Shown here: positions 11,388 to 23,526 of the stretch, one piece after another
Layout of the letters: every line of letters starts with the position of its first letter
How positions within the stretch are numbered: the stretch's first letter is position 1
NCBI GenBank assembly: GCA_030686995.1
Contig: CM060696.1
Coordinates: 110,542,949 to 110,606,948, forward strand
Length of the DNA: 64,000 nt
Origin: Artemisia argyi
Lineage: Eukaryota; Streptophyta; Magnoliopsida; Asterales; Asteraceae
Direction of reading: 5' to 3'
The notes under the pieces: generated by a model
Told to the model about the DNA's origin: nothing
Database searches by the model: none
The model's input: only the letters and a program-made list of their open reading frames with translations
Translations under genes and position numbers: made by a program

Positions 11388-13700
11388 TGATTGGTGCTAA
11401 ACAGTCAGAGAATATCAACCAAGTAATGGTCAACAAGTCAAACAGCCTAAACCAATACTCCGGTGAGTTTAGTGTTTCCCCGGATCGTTAGATCCCAACG
11501 AGATGTGAAATCTGAAATAAAACGACTTCTAGATCAGGTGAATTGAACAGGAAAAGGGGTTTAAGTGATTTGTACTACTAAAATATAAGAGTAAATAGCT
11601 TTAATAAGCTATATCAATCAATACGTGAAATCAGATACGTACAAGTGAAAAAGGGACTGAAAACGTAAACGTTTATTAATTAAACGTAAACAAAAACAAC
11701 TTTAATAATAGTAGGATTTTACAAGCCTTAGGGGCTTAAATGCAAATTAAATAAGTTTAAAATATTTATTTTATAATTAAAAACTATTTAATTAATTATT
11801 TTTATTTAATAACTATTATTAATTATTTAATAATTAACTAATAATTAGGAAAATGTAAAATAAGTCTAGAAAATTAAAATTAAAATTTCTAAAAATCTAA
11901 AATATTGTAAAACTTATTTTAAAATTAAAATTATATTTTTCACACTATTTATCTATTTATTATTAATTAATTATTATTTAATTATTATTTAACTAATTAT
12001 ATTGATTTAAATTATTATAAATACTAAAAGACTTAGATAATTATGAAAATTTTTATATATCTAATTAACCATTACAGGAATCCTAAAAAATTATAAAAAC
12101 TTTATTTTATGTATTTTTAATATAATCTACTAATTATTATTCTATTTATTAATTATTTATCAATTAAACTAATTATATTATTAAAAATAGAAAATGAACA
12201 TTATAAATCCTAGAAAAATTTATAAAATTACTTTACCTTATATAAAAGCTATAAAAATTATAAAAATTATGTAGTACTTTTATAAAATATAATTATGCTA
12301 TTTAATTCTTATTTATTATTTAATTATTAATTTAACTAATATTAATTCTAAATAACACTAGATGACAAAAGAAAATTCTAGAAAAATTTATAAAATTACT
12401 TTAATATATAAGAGATTTAATAAAAATATAAAATAGCAGAAGTGCTTATAAATAAGCTAAAAAGAAAATTAAATAGAAAATTTCTATTAAATAGAAGCTA
12501 TCACTATAATTAAGTTTGTCTTTTTCTGGTTTTTCTTTTATAAAACTAATAAAATACTTAAAATATGAAACTTTAATAAAGGAAATTAATTTATAATCAC
12601 AGAATAAGCACTATGAGTGCTTATTAGACCACACAGTTGACTTTTGTTGACTTGGCTAAGAAATAAGCTCAACTGAGCTTATGTGGGGTCCACAAGGTAA
12701 AACCTGGTACAAATGAGTTGTGTGGATGACAATAAGCAAGAATCACTTAAATAAGTTGGCCAAATAAGCTAGGAATCCAAAATAAGCACTTGCTTATTTT
12801 GAATCTGAGACAGACTTGGGACAGATTTAAGAGGTCAAATTAAGTGGGGTCCACTAATGTACAGGTCAGCCAAAGGGTCAATTGTTGAACCCTGGTAGGA
12901 GGGGGGTTGTAAGATCCTATTTATGGGGTGTGGGACCCACTAGTGAGCTCAGAAAGAGCTTGTGAAGTGAGGGGTCCTATCTGATTCACTCAGTTAACTG
13001 AGTGAGTGAAACAAGCTTGAAAACTTGGTAAAAGTTTTAAAACAAGCTTAAGGAAGGAAACAAAATATAAGTACTGTGTATATATAGTATATTAACAAAT
13101 ATGAACAAGTGTGTTCACTGGATTTGGCTAAAAAGCTTGTAATAAGCTTTTAAGAACTTCCAAGTAAACTGAGATCCAAACACCCTAGACAGACAACCAA
13201 AGTGGTCAAATTGAGCTTATGAAATAAGCTCAATAGAACTTAATGAATGCTGAACTATTAAGTTGGGCTAGTGAGGATTCCAAAATGCCAAAGCTTGACC
13301 AATGGGGACCACTGGGTAGCTTGTTAAGGGCTTATGAAGTTGGGTGGGTTGACTGGTTCACTCAGTTAACTGAGTGAATGGAACAGGCTTCCAGCTGATT
13401 GCAGCCCTAGTTAAAGGGCTTGTGAGTGAAAGTTTAAGCTTGCAATGTGAAGATGGGTTGCTTAGCTTCTAAAAGAGCCAAAGATCACAAGCCAAAGCTC
13501 AGTGATAAGCTTATGATGGGCTTGTGAAGTTGCTTGTTTACACTGAGTTATCAGTGTATTGTTTGATTTTGATGCACAAGATAAGCAATTAAGATAAGCA
13601 GTAACAGGCAAATAAGCACTCAAATCAAGTAACTAGCCACAAGGACATCACAAAGATCCAAAATACACAGGCCAACACTCACTACACAAGCTTATACAAG
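11388..13700 (-). repeat. E3 3' LTR, U5-side part
   Basis: It aligns with 36839-39142 of the other E3 LTR. Differences are few except in the outermost 75 bp, where I count seven. The stretch 11640-12600 is extremely AT-rich (TAATTATTTA-type) without a reading frame. At 13700 the LTR is abruptly joined to E2 LTR sequence through a short shared AAG, and 525 bp corresponding to 39143-39667 are missing. Confidence 0.9.
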
Positions 13701-14061
13701 TTTATGGGATATTGAATTCGGGTTATTGACTTATTATGAGATATTTATGTTACGAATTATTGTTGAGACATTTTAGTCGCACTACATTGACTCCGGCACT
13801 AGGAAAACCTAACGAGTTTAAATCTTTTGAATAACAGTCGCGGTTATACGTTAAATGAATGTTTTATCTTTTATATGAATCGGGAAGTGTTTTGGGAGTT
13901 AATGGTGACTTATGAAAATATATTTTGGCGACGTTTAATATTTTTGAAAGTAAATAATCATGTTATGGGAAAACCTATTAGTAATAATCACCTAAACACA
14001 AAAGTTATTGTGGCTCATTTTAGAAACATGAAACCTTAGGGACCAATTTGAAAAATTCGGG

Positions 14062-14094
14062 TATAATAACCCTCACCCTAACCCTAAACCCTCA
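14062..14094 (+). promoter_or_regulatory. E2 LTR TATA-like box and telo-box sequence
   Basis: TATAATAA (14062-14069) is followed within ten bases by ACCCTAACCCTAAACCCT (14077-14094). AAACCCTA-type telo-boxes near transcription starts are known in plant growth-related promoters. The identical arrangement is in the other E2 LTR copies (19546-19578, 52645-52677). Whether this is the LTR start site is inference. Confidence 0.4.
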
Positions 14095-14554
14095 TAATAT
14101 CAAACAAACACCTCCCCCTCTTCTCCCTTTGGATCACCGCCAGCTGCCACCCACACAACACCACCACCGCCGACATTCACACAACACCACCACCACCAAA
14201 GTACTCACCATCTTCTCCTTGTGCTTGTGGTGTGGAACACGCGCCCAAACAAACACCTTTTCTTTCATTTTCTTTGATACCGACGCCTACAACATCAAAC
14301 ACCACCACCATTATTAATTTTTCTTGGTTTTCAATTGATTGGAAGGTGAGAAATCGCGGGTTACGCGTCGGGTTTGACAATTTCGAGTCAAACTCGGATT
14401 TAATCTTCTTATTGGGTACAAAAATGAAAGATAAAAATGGGTTTTTATATAAAACTAAAGATTGGTATCCATGGGTGTCGACTTGTCCTTGATTGGTGCC
14501 CGGATTTGGTTATTTGGATGTGTTTGGTTGTGGTTTTGGCTCGATGGAGCTCAA

Positions 14555-14888
14555 CCGAGACCATATGGTCTCGGTGTGGAGATGTTTGGCTTGTTGAGAG
14601 CTTAGACGTGACCCTTGGTCCATTTGGTTTGATATTGTGGCTCGTACGTGACCCCTTGGTCCGTTTGGTTTGATTTGTTTATGGGTTAGAGCCAACCGAG
14701 ACCCTCTTGGTCTCGTTGTGGTTTTCCTTGGCTCGAATAGTAGACCGAGACCCAAACGGGTCTTCCGGGTCGAAGCTTGCTTGATTTTTGACCTATTTTA
14801 CTTGATATGGTGATGTTTCATTTGTAGTTGTGTTATTATTCTTGTCGTTGTTGTTGGTTACTTTTGGTCCGAGACCTTGTGGTCTCGG
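14555..14888 (+). repeat. E2 LTR palindrome array
   Basis: CCGAGACCATATGGTCTCGG at 14555-14574 is a perfect 20-bp palindrome. Further members have the same arms with different centres: 14696-14715 (centre CTCTT, last base mismatched), near 14742-14770 (GACCGAGACCC / GGGTC) and 14869-14888 (centre TTGT, arms perfect). Two GACCCTTGGTCC-type motifs lie between. The array recurs at 20039-20372 and 53138-53471. Confidence 0.85.
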
Positions 14889-15050
14889 CAATGGACTTGT
14901 ATTTGAAGTTGTGTTGACGAGGTGTGATATCAGGAACCGATTGTGTGACAGTTATTAGATTGACGGAGATAGGTTAGAAAGGTTCCGTAGTCAGACCTTA
15001 TTGTTGTAGCATGTGAAATGGGACATATGACGGAGTTGTGGTTTGGATGG

Positions 15051-17126
15051 CAGCTTGATCCAAACACCCCTTAGCAAGGACTGTTTCTTGATTAGTGTTA
15101 CTCAACACTGATTTAAAGCATGAAAGTGAATCCTAACACTTGATTATGATGATATAGGATCAGATAAACACAAATACACAGCAATTAACAACTTTTACCT
15201 ATGAATCACTACTTAAGCTATTTTGACTGTCTAACTTAAATTACTAGCTACTAAGAGTTCCAATTAACAAGCTATCAATCTTACACTAGATTATCACTAA
15301 CTAACAACAACTAAGCATAAAACACTAAAGATTACAGTGAGATAAGAACAAGAACAAATAGTACTAAAAATCAAGAAGTATTGCTTACAACTTGAATTGA
15401 GATGAACACACAGAACCAAGGACCAAGAACCAATTATGTGACTCCCATGAGTCTCTAAACCATAATCCAAGCTGCTTCCTTTCCAAAGTTACTCTAAATC
15501 AGAATCCAAACCAATCTTTGGTACAGTTTGACTTTTATTGACCAAGTTGTGTTTTGTGAGTTTTAGTAATTAAACTAAGTTTTAAGATATCTAGAAGCAC
15601 TTATGAACTTCCTGGGAGCTTATATGAGCTTATTTGATCCTTATGTTCCACTGTAAACAACAACTAAGCTATATGATATTTTTGAGTAAAAAGAAAATTT
15701 GCAAACTTGAGAATTATACATGAAACTTGAAATTTATTATTACCAAAGATTTAAAACACACTGATAGTCAGATATTACAACTTAAAAAGCTTAAAGATAC
15801 AAGGAAACTTGAAAATTAAACTAATCGACATACATTATTTTAAAATTAAACTAGATATCTTTCTCTTCTGCTTCCCCTTCTTTCTTTATAGCATAATTGA
15901 GCTCCCCACAAGTCTCTGAACCTTTCCCATCAATAAAACTGACCATTGGACGAGTCAAAGTGATCCAAGCCGTTTAAAAGTATTTTGGCGCCAAAAGTCA
16001 CAAAGGTTGCTTGAAGCAATTTCAGAACAATTAAAGAAATTTGGGGGTATTAGGAGGTGGCAGGGAGACAATTGAGATATTTTTGATGCAAGTTGGGGCT
16101 TAGGATGGAAAACAGAGGAGTGGAACTAGTTTGGAGGGAAATTTGGGTGGAGATTGCATTAAATGAAAGAGTGGGTTGATGTGATGAGGTGTGGAGGGTA
16201 GGTGGTGAGCTGTGTGATGAGGTGGTAGTAAAAACCATGGTGGTTTTGGGTTGCAGAGGGGGGTGAGAGAGGTGAACAGTAAGGGTGGTTTGGGGAATAC
16301 GGGTCAACAGGGTCAACGCCCTTTTTATTATAAAAGGGGTGCGTTGGGTTTGCTTGTGGGCTGGATAAAAAGAACAGGCCCAAAAAATATAAAAGGGGTG
16401 GGCTAGGCTAGTTGTGTTTGGACCAGGTTTTGGTTTTGGGGCTTATAATAAACACAAGGGTCCGATTTGGTTTTTTTAGTGAACAAGGACCAATTATGTA
16501 ATTTTGACAAAAGTGAGGGGCTGCAAATGTAATATTTCCCAAACACTCACAAGGGTGTAATTTGCCAAGAACCAATAACACAAGGACCAAATTCACATTT
16601 TACCATTTTCAAAATTCCCGGGGACCTTTTCTGCCAATTCCACAAACTCCAGGACCAAACCTGTAATTTTTTTATTTTTAAAGGGTTTATTTTGTAACTT
16701 CTCAAATGTTATCATAAGGACCAATTTTGTCAATTTAGAATAGTACAAGGCTTATTTTCCATATTTTTGTATTTACAAAACCTTAGGGACTATTTTTGAC
16801 ATTTTCCAAACTTGAGGGACTAAAGTTGTCATTTTGCAATTTTTAAACTTTAAAGGACTTTTCTTGACAACTTATGAATCCCTAAGGACCTTTGATGATA
16901 TTTTTCGTGTTTTGATTTACCAGGGACTAGTTTTGCCAATTTTTCAAAGTTCAGGGACTGAAACTGTAAATTATGTGAAATGTTTTGTTTTTCATCAGTT
17001 TTCAATCCTTTTGCATAAAAACACAATCCAGGGATAATTTTATGTATTTTAAGGCATTCCTGTGTGTTTTTATATGTTTTTGCAGTTTAAATGTAACAGA
17101 AATGATGAGTATTTACACACTCATCA
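15051..17126 (-). repeat. E3 LTR tail, extra copy
   Basis: It matches 39668-40904 plus 49386-50224 of the E3 5' LTR without the E4 insertion, and ends ACACTCATCA followed by GTAGC and E2 pol, just as at 50224. From about 16400 on it shares most diagnostic bases with the right LTR (for example CCCGGGGACC, CTCCAGGACC, AATCCAGGG) and not with 20535-22611. This part therefore descends from the right-hand LTR. Confidence 0.9.
16283..16287 (+). other. Empty E4 target site (GGGTG), copy A
   Basis: The uninterrupted sequence CAGTAAGGGTGGTTTGGGG corresponds to the two sides of E4 (40904 and 49381). A second empty site lies at 21767-21771. Both show the pre-insertion state with a single GGGTG. Confidence 0.95.
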
Positions 17127-19003
<1,877 letters not shown>

Positions 19004-19055
19004 ATGGAATTTCCCGAGAGAAACCTGGGACGGGTTTCTTCTGAGGCTGGGAGGA

Positions 19056-20534
19056 TGTGACAACTGGCAAATTAGGGAAACTTTAAAACCCGCATTACAT
19101 TAAAAGTTTGAAGTTTTATTATATAATTGAAATGTTATTCGTAGCTGATTTGGGAAATTTAAACCGATGTTTTAAATTTTGAAGTTTATGGGATATTGAA
19201 TTCGGGTTATTGACTTATTATGAGATATTTATGTTACGAATTATTGTTGAGACATTTTAGTCGCACTACATTGACTCCGGCACTAGGAAAACCTAACGAG
19301 TTTAAATCTTTTGAATAACAGTCGCGGTTATACGTTAAATGAATGTTTTATCTTTTATATGAATCGGGAAGTGTTTTGGGAGTTAATGGTGACTTATGAA
19401 AATATATTTTGGCGACGTTTAATATTTTTGAAAGTAAATAATCATGTTATGGGAAAACCTATTAGTAATAATCACCTAAACACAAAAGTTATTGTGGCTC
19501 ATTTTAGAAACATGAAACCTTAGGGACCAATTTGAAAAATTCGGGTATAATAACCCTCACCCTAACCCTAAACCCTCATAATATCAAACAAACACCTCCC
19601 CCTCTTCTCCCTTTGGATCACCGCCAGCTGCCACCCACACAACACCACCACCGCCGACATTCACACAACACCACCACCACCAAAGTACTCACCATCTTCT
19701 CCTTGTGCTTGTGGTGTGGAACACGCGCCCAAACAAACACCTTTTCTTTCATTTTCTTTGATACCGACGCCTACAACATCAAACACCACCACCATTATTA
19801 ATTTTTCTTGGTTTTCAATTGATTGGAAGGTGAGAAATCGCGGGTTACGCATCGGGTTTGACAATTTCGAGTCAAACTCGGATTTAATCTTCTTATTGGG
19901 TACAAAAATGAAAGATAAAAATGGGTTTTTATATAAAACTAAAGATTGGTATCCATGGGTGTCGACTTGTCCTTGATTGGTGCCCGGATTTGGTTATTTG
20001 GATGTGTTTGGTTGTGGTTTTGGCTCGATGGAGCTCAACCGAGACCATATGGTCTCGGTGTGGAGATGTTTGGCTTGTTGAGAGCTTAGACGTGACCCTT
20101 GGTCCATTTGGTTTGATATTGTGGCTCGTACGTGACCCCTTGGTCCGTTTGGTTTGATTTGTTTATGGGTTAGAGCCAACCGAGACCCTCTTGGTCTCGT
20201 TGTGGTTTTCCTTGGCTCGAATAGTAGACCGAGACCCAAACGGGTCTTCCGGGTCGAAGCTTGCTTGATTTTTGACCTATTTTACTTGATATGGTGATGT
20301 TTCATTTGTAGTTGTGTTATTATTCTTGTCGTTGTTGTTGGTTACTTTTGGTCCGAGACCTTGTGGTCTCGGCAATGGACTTGTATTTGAAGTTGTGTTG
20401 ACGAGGTGTGATATCAGGAACCGATTGTGTGACAGTTATTAGATTGACGGAGATAGGTTAGAAAGGTTCCGTAGTCAGACCTTATTGTTGTAGCATGTGA
20501 AATGGGACATATGACGGAGTTGTGGTTTGGATGG
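19056..20534 (+). repeat. E2 LTR start, duplicated copy
   Basis: It begins TGTGACAACTGG after the purine tract GGCTGGGAGGA, as at 52155, and runs in natural continuity from the E2 pol copy. It breaks at the same GTTTGGATGG/CAGCTTGATCC junction as 15050/15051, so that junction existed before the tandem duplication. Confidence 0.92.
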
Positions 20535-22611
20535 CAGCTTGATCCAAACACCCCTTAGCAAGGACTGTTTCTTGATTAGTGTTACTCAACACTGATTTAA
20601 AGCATGAAAGTGAATCCTAACACTTGATTATGATGATATAGGATCAGATAAACACAAATACACAGCAATTAACAACTTTTACCTATGAATCACTACTTAA
20701 GCTATTTTGACTGTCTAACTTAAATTACTAGCTACTAAGAGTTCCAATTAACAAGCTATCAATCTTACACTAGATTATCACTAACTAACAACAACTAAGC
20801 ATAAAACACTAAAGATTACAGTGAGATAAGAACAAGAACAAATAGTACTAAAAATCAAGAAGTATTGCTTACAACTTGAATTGAGATGAACACACAGAAC
20901 CAAGGACCAAGAACCAATTATGTGACTCCCATGAGTCTCTAAACCATAATCCAAGCTGCTTCCTTTCCAAAGTTACTCTAAATCAGAATCCAAACCAATC
21001 TTTGGTACAGTTTGACTTTTATTGACCAAGTTGTGTTTTGTGAGTTTTAGTAATTAAACTAAGTTTTAAGATATCTAGAAGCACTTATGAACTTCCTGGG
21101 AGCTTATATGAGCTTATTTGATCCTTATGTTCCACTGTAAACAACAACTAAGCTATATGATATTTTTGAGTAAAAAGAAAATTTGCAAACTTGAGAATTA
21201 TACATGAAACTTGAAATTTATTATTACCAAAGATTTAAAACACACTGATAGTCAGATATTACAACTTAAAAAGCTTAAAGATACAAGGAAACTTGAAAAT
21301 TAAACTAATCGACATACATTATTTTAAAATTAAACTAGATATCTTTCTCTTCTGCTTCCCCTTCTTTCTTTATAGCATAATTGAGCTCCCCACAAGTCTC
21401 TGAACCTTTCCCATCAATAAAATTGACCATTGGACGAGTCAAAGTGATCCAAGCCGTTTAAAAGTATTTTGGCGCCAAAAGTCACAAAGGTTGCTTGAAG
21501 CAATTTCAGAACAATTAAAGAAATTTGGGGGTATTAGGAGGTGGCAGGGAGACAATTGAGATATTTTTGATGCAAGTTGGGGCTTAGGATGGAAAACAGA
21601 GGAGTGGAACTAGTTTGGAGGGAAATTTGGGTGGAGATTGCATTAAATGAAAGAGTGGGTTGATGTGATGAGGTGTGGAGGGTAGGTGGTGAGCTGTGTG
21701 ATGAGGTGGTAGTAAAAACCATGGTGGTTTTGGGTTGCAGAGGGGGGTGAGAGAGGTGAACAGTAAGGGTGGTTTGGGGAAGACGGGTCAACAGGGTTAA
21801 CGCCCTTTTTATTATAAAAGGGGTGCGTTGGGTTTGCTTGTGGGCTGGATAAAAAGAACAGGCCCAAAAAATATAAAAGGGGTGGGCTAGGCTAGTTGTG
21901 TTTGGACCAGGTTTTGGTTTTGGGGCTTATAATAAACACAAGGGTCCGGTTTGGTTTTTTTAGTGAACAAAGACCAATTATGTAATTTTGACAAAAGTGA
22001 GGGGCTGCAAATGTAATATTTCCCAAACACTCACAAGGGTGTAATTTGCCAAGAACCAATAACACAAGGACCAAATTCACATTTTACCATTTTCAAAATT
22101 CCCGAGGACCTTTTCTGCCAATTCCACAAACTCCAGGGACCAAACCTGTAATTTTCTGATTTTTGAAGGGTTTATTTTGTAACTTCTCAAATGTTATCAT
22201 AAGGACCAATTTTGTCAATTTAGAATAGTACAAGGCTTATTTTCCATATTTTTGTATTTACAAAACCTTAGGGACTATTTTTGACATTTTCCAAACTTGA
22301 GGGACTAAAGTTGTCATTTTTCAATTTTTAAACTTTAAAGGACTTTTCTTGACAACTTATGAATCCCTAAGGACCTTTGATGATATTTTTCATGTTTTGA
22401 TTTACCAGGGACTAGTTTTGCCAATTTTTCAAAGTTCAGGGACTGAAACTGTAAATTATGTGAAATGTTTTGTTTTTCATCAGTTTTCAATCCTTTTGCA
22501 TAAAAACACAATCCATGGATAATTTTATGTATTTTAAGGCATTCCTGTGTGTTTTTATATGTTTTTGCAGTTTAAATGTAACAGAAATGATGAGTATTTA
22601 CACACTCATCA
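20535..22611 (-). repeat. E3 3' LTR, U3-side part (true position)
   Basis: It continues directly into E3 internal sequence at 22612 (polypurine tract), so this is the authentic U3 end of the 3' LTR. On the minus strand it starts TGATGAGTGTGTAAAT. It contains the periodic AGGGACTA-type array and the terminal hairpin (22588-22611). Confidence 0.92.
22588..22611 (-). other. Terminal hairpin at E3 LTR start
   Basis: The first 24 bases of the LTR are an inverted repeat, TGATGAGT and ACTCATCA around an eight-base centre. The same is seen at 17103-17126 and 50201-50224. E7 starts with a comparable but different inverted repeat (GATATGTG / CACATATC at 61968). Confidence 0.8.
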
Positions 22612-22647
22612 ATCCCCCACACTAAACTATTGCTAGTCCCTAGCAAT
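22612..22647 (-). promoter_or_regulatory. E3 polypurine tract with adjoining hairpin
   Basis: On the minus strand, ATTGCTAG, loop GGA, CTAGCAAT (22647-22629) is a perfect 8-bp hairpin. It is followed by AGTTT and AGTGTGGGGGAT up to the LTR start at 22611. The tract is the expected plus-strand primer. The hairpin end lies 17 bases from the LTR, against 18 in E1a and E1b. Confidence 0.8.
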
Positions 22648-22683
22648 CTATTTGAGAAAAAATTAATGGATTTTTACTCTTTA

Positions 22684-23025
22684 CCAAAAGCCATCACTTC
22701 TGGAGTAGCCAGGTGTAAGAACTGTGGCACACCTGATAACCGTGTGATTTTTAGCAAACCACCAGCTGTCAACGGATTTGATTTGTCTTTACCAGAAGCC
22801 GTTTGCTTCTGGACTAGCCAACTCTTGATGGAATAGTCAACATCTTGGTGAGCTGATTACCAATTATGGTTTTTCCACTGCCTTTACCACAAGCCATAAT
22901 CTTGCGGGCTAGCCAACTCATTAGCTTTTGAGGATAATGGGGAGTTGAGGAACCATACAATTTTTGGCAAATTGCAAGCCATCAACGGTTTTGAGATGTC
23001 TTTACCAAGAGCCGTTTGCTCCTGG
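22684..23025 (-). repeat. Array of four related hairpins (E3)
   Basis: Given on the plus strand, the stems are CCAAAAG/CTTCTGG (22684-22703), CCAGAAG/CTTCTGG (22792-22812), CCACAAG/CTTGCGG (22887-22907) and CCAAGAG/CTCCTGG (23005-23025). Each has a CC(A/G)T-type loop of 6-7 bases, is preceded by TTTA and is followed by a (G)CTAGCC-type tail. Spacing is 95-118 bp. Several stem differences are matched on the opposite arm. Confidence 0.75.
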
Positions 23026-23155
23026 ACTAGCCAATCCTGTTGTGGGTTAGACATGGAGGATTGATACCATTTATTGCATTTCTAAGTGTGAAAAAACTTT
23101 AAATTTTGATCAAATGAGGGTGCTTGATGGAACATGTGTTTGAATTCGTGAGAAT

Positions 23156-23199
23156 CCCCCCCCCCCCACACTTAGAAATGAATATTGCCCTCAATATTC
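23156..23199 (-). promoter_or_regulatory. Internal hairpin plus polypurine tract module (E3)
   Basis: On the minus strand GAATATTG, loop AGGG, CAATATTC (23199-23180) is a perfect hairpin. Then ATTTCT and AAGTGTGG followed by a run of G (12 C on the plus strand, 23156-23167). It parallels the E1a module at 1817-1857 in stem, loop and spacing. A further AGTGTGGGGGAGAT lies at 23366-23353. Confidence 0.65.
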
Positions 23200-23526
23200 A
23201 AAACACCGGGTGTTAAACCGATACTTAGAACGTAAGAAGGAAATATTAATAACCTTTATTTTAGGCTATTTACATACAAAATCACTTTTTTCTTTTGTTT
23301 TGAACTTCTTTTTTTTTATTGAAGATATATACATATATACAACATGTGGGGCATCTCCCCCACACTAGGGTGGTAGAAAAGAGAAAGAAATCAGAAATAT
23401 GAGTGAAAACCCATATTGTTACGCTTTTGATTACCGAGTCACTAGCTTGACTCGACCTCGAATTGATTTGTCCATGAGGTAGCTTGTTTTTGATTCCCGA
23501 GTCACTAGCTTGACTCGACCCCGAAT

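Larger units (their letters stand above)
13701..15050 (+). repeat. E2 LTR fragment inside E3 LTR
   Basis: It matches 52284-53633 of the E2 3' LTR. It begins TTTATGGGATATTG and stops at GTTTGGATGG, where it is fused to E3 LTR sequence CAGCTTGATCC with TGG shared at the breakpoint. It carries the 20-bp palindrome at 14555 and three related palindromes. Small His/Pro frames within it are a codon artefact of CAC/ACC-rich sequence. Confidence 0.92.
22648..23526 (-). other. E3 non-coding 3' region
   Basis: About 0.9 kb between the pol stop and the polypurine tract without a convincing reading frame, so the env-like gene of some Athila elements is absent. It holds a four-member hairpin array (22684-23025), a run of 12 C with a hairpin (23156-23199), a third purine/hairpin structure (23345-23366) and two near-identical 30-base stretches (near 23431 and 23493, with GAGTCACTAGCTTGACTCGA, itself an inverted repeat GAGTCA/TGACTC). 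Confidence 0.75.

Noticed and set aside
14077..14094. Telomere-like CCCTAAA repeat as a chromosome-end or interstitial telomere
   Set aside because: Only about two and a half degenerate units, and present at the same LTR position in every E2 copy; a telo-box reading is more fitting.
14048..14317. His/Pro-rich small ORFs repeated at 14048, 19532 and 52631
   Set aside because: They lie in LTR sequence rich in CAC/ACC and ATC; conservation only reflects copies of the same LTR, and frames on both strands are equally open.
16050..16383. Ser/Thr/Pro-rich minus-strand frames repeated at 16050, 21534 and 40667
   Set aside because: Part of E3 LTR, interrupted by E4 in one copy and starting at different points; simple composition with no homology to known proteins.
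22684..23025. CRISPR-like array of spaced repeats
   Set aside because: Four diverged hairpins with variable spacing inside a plant retrotransposon; no identical direct repeats and no cas genes.
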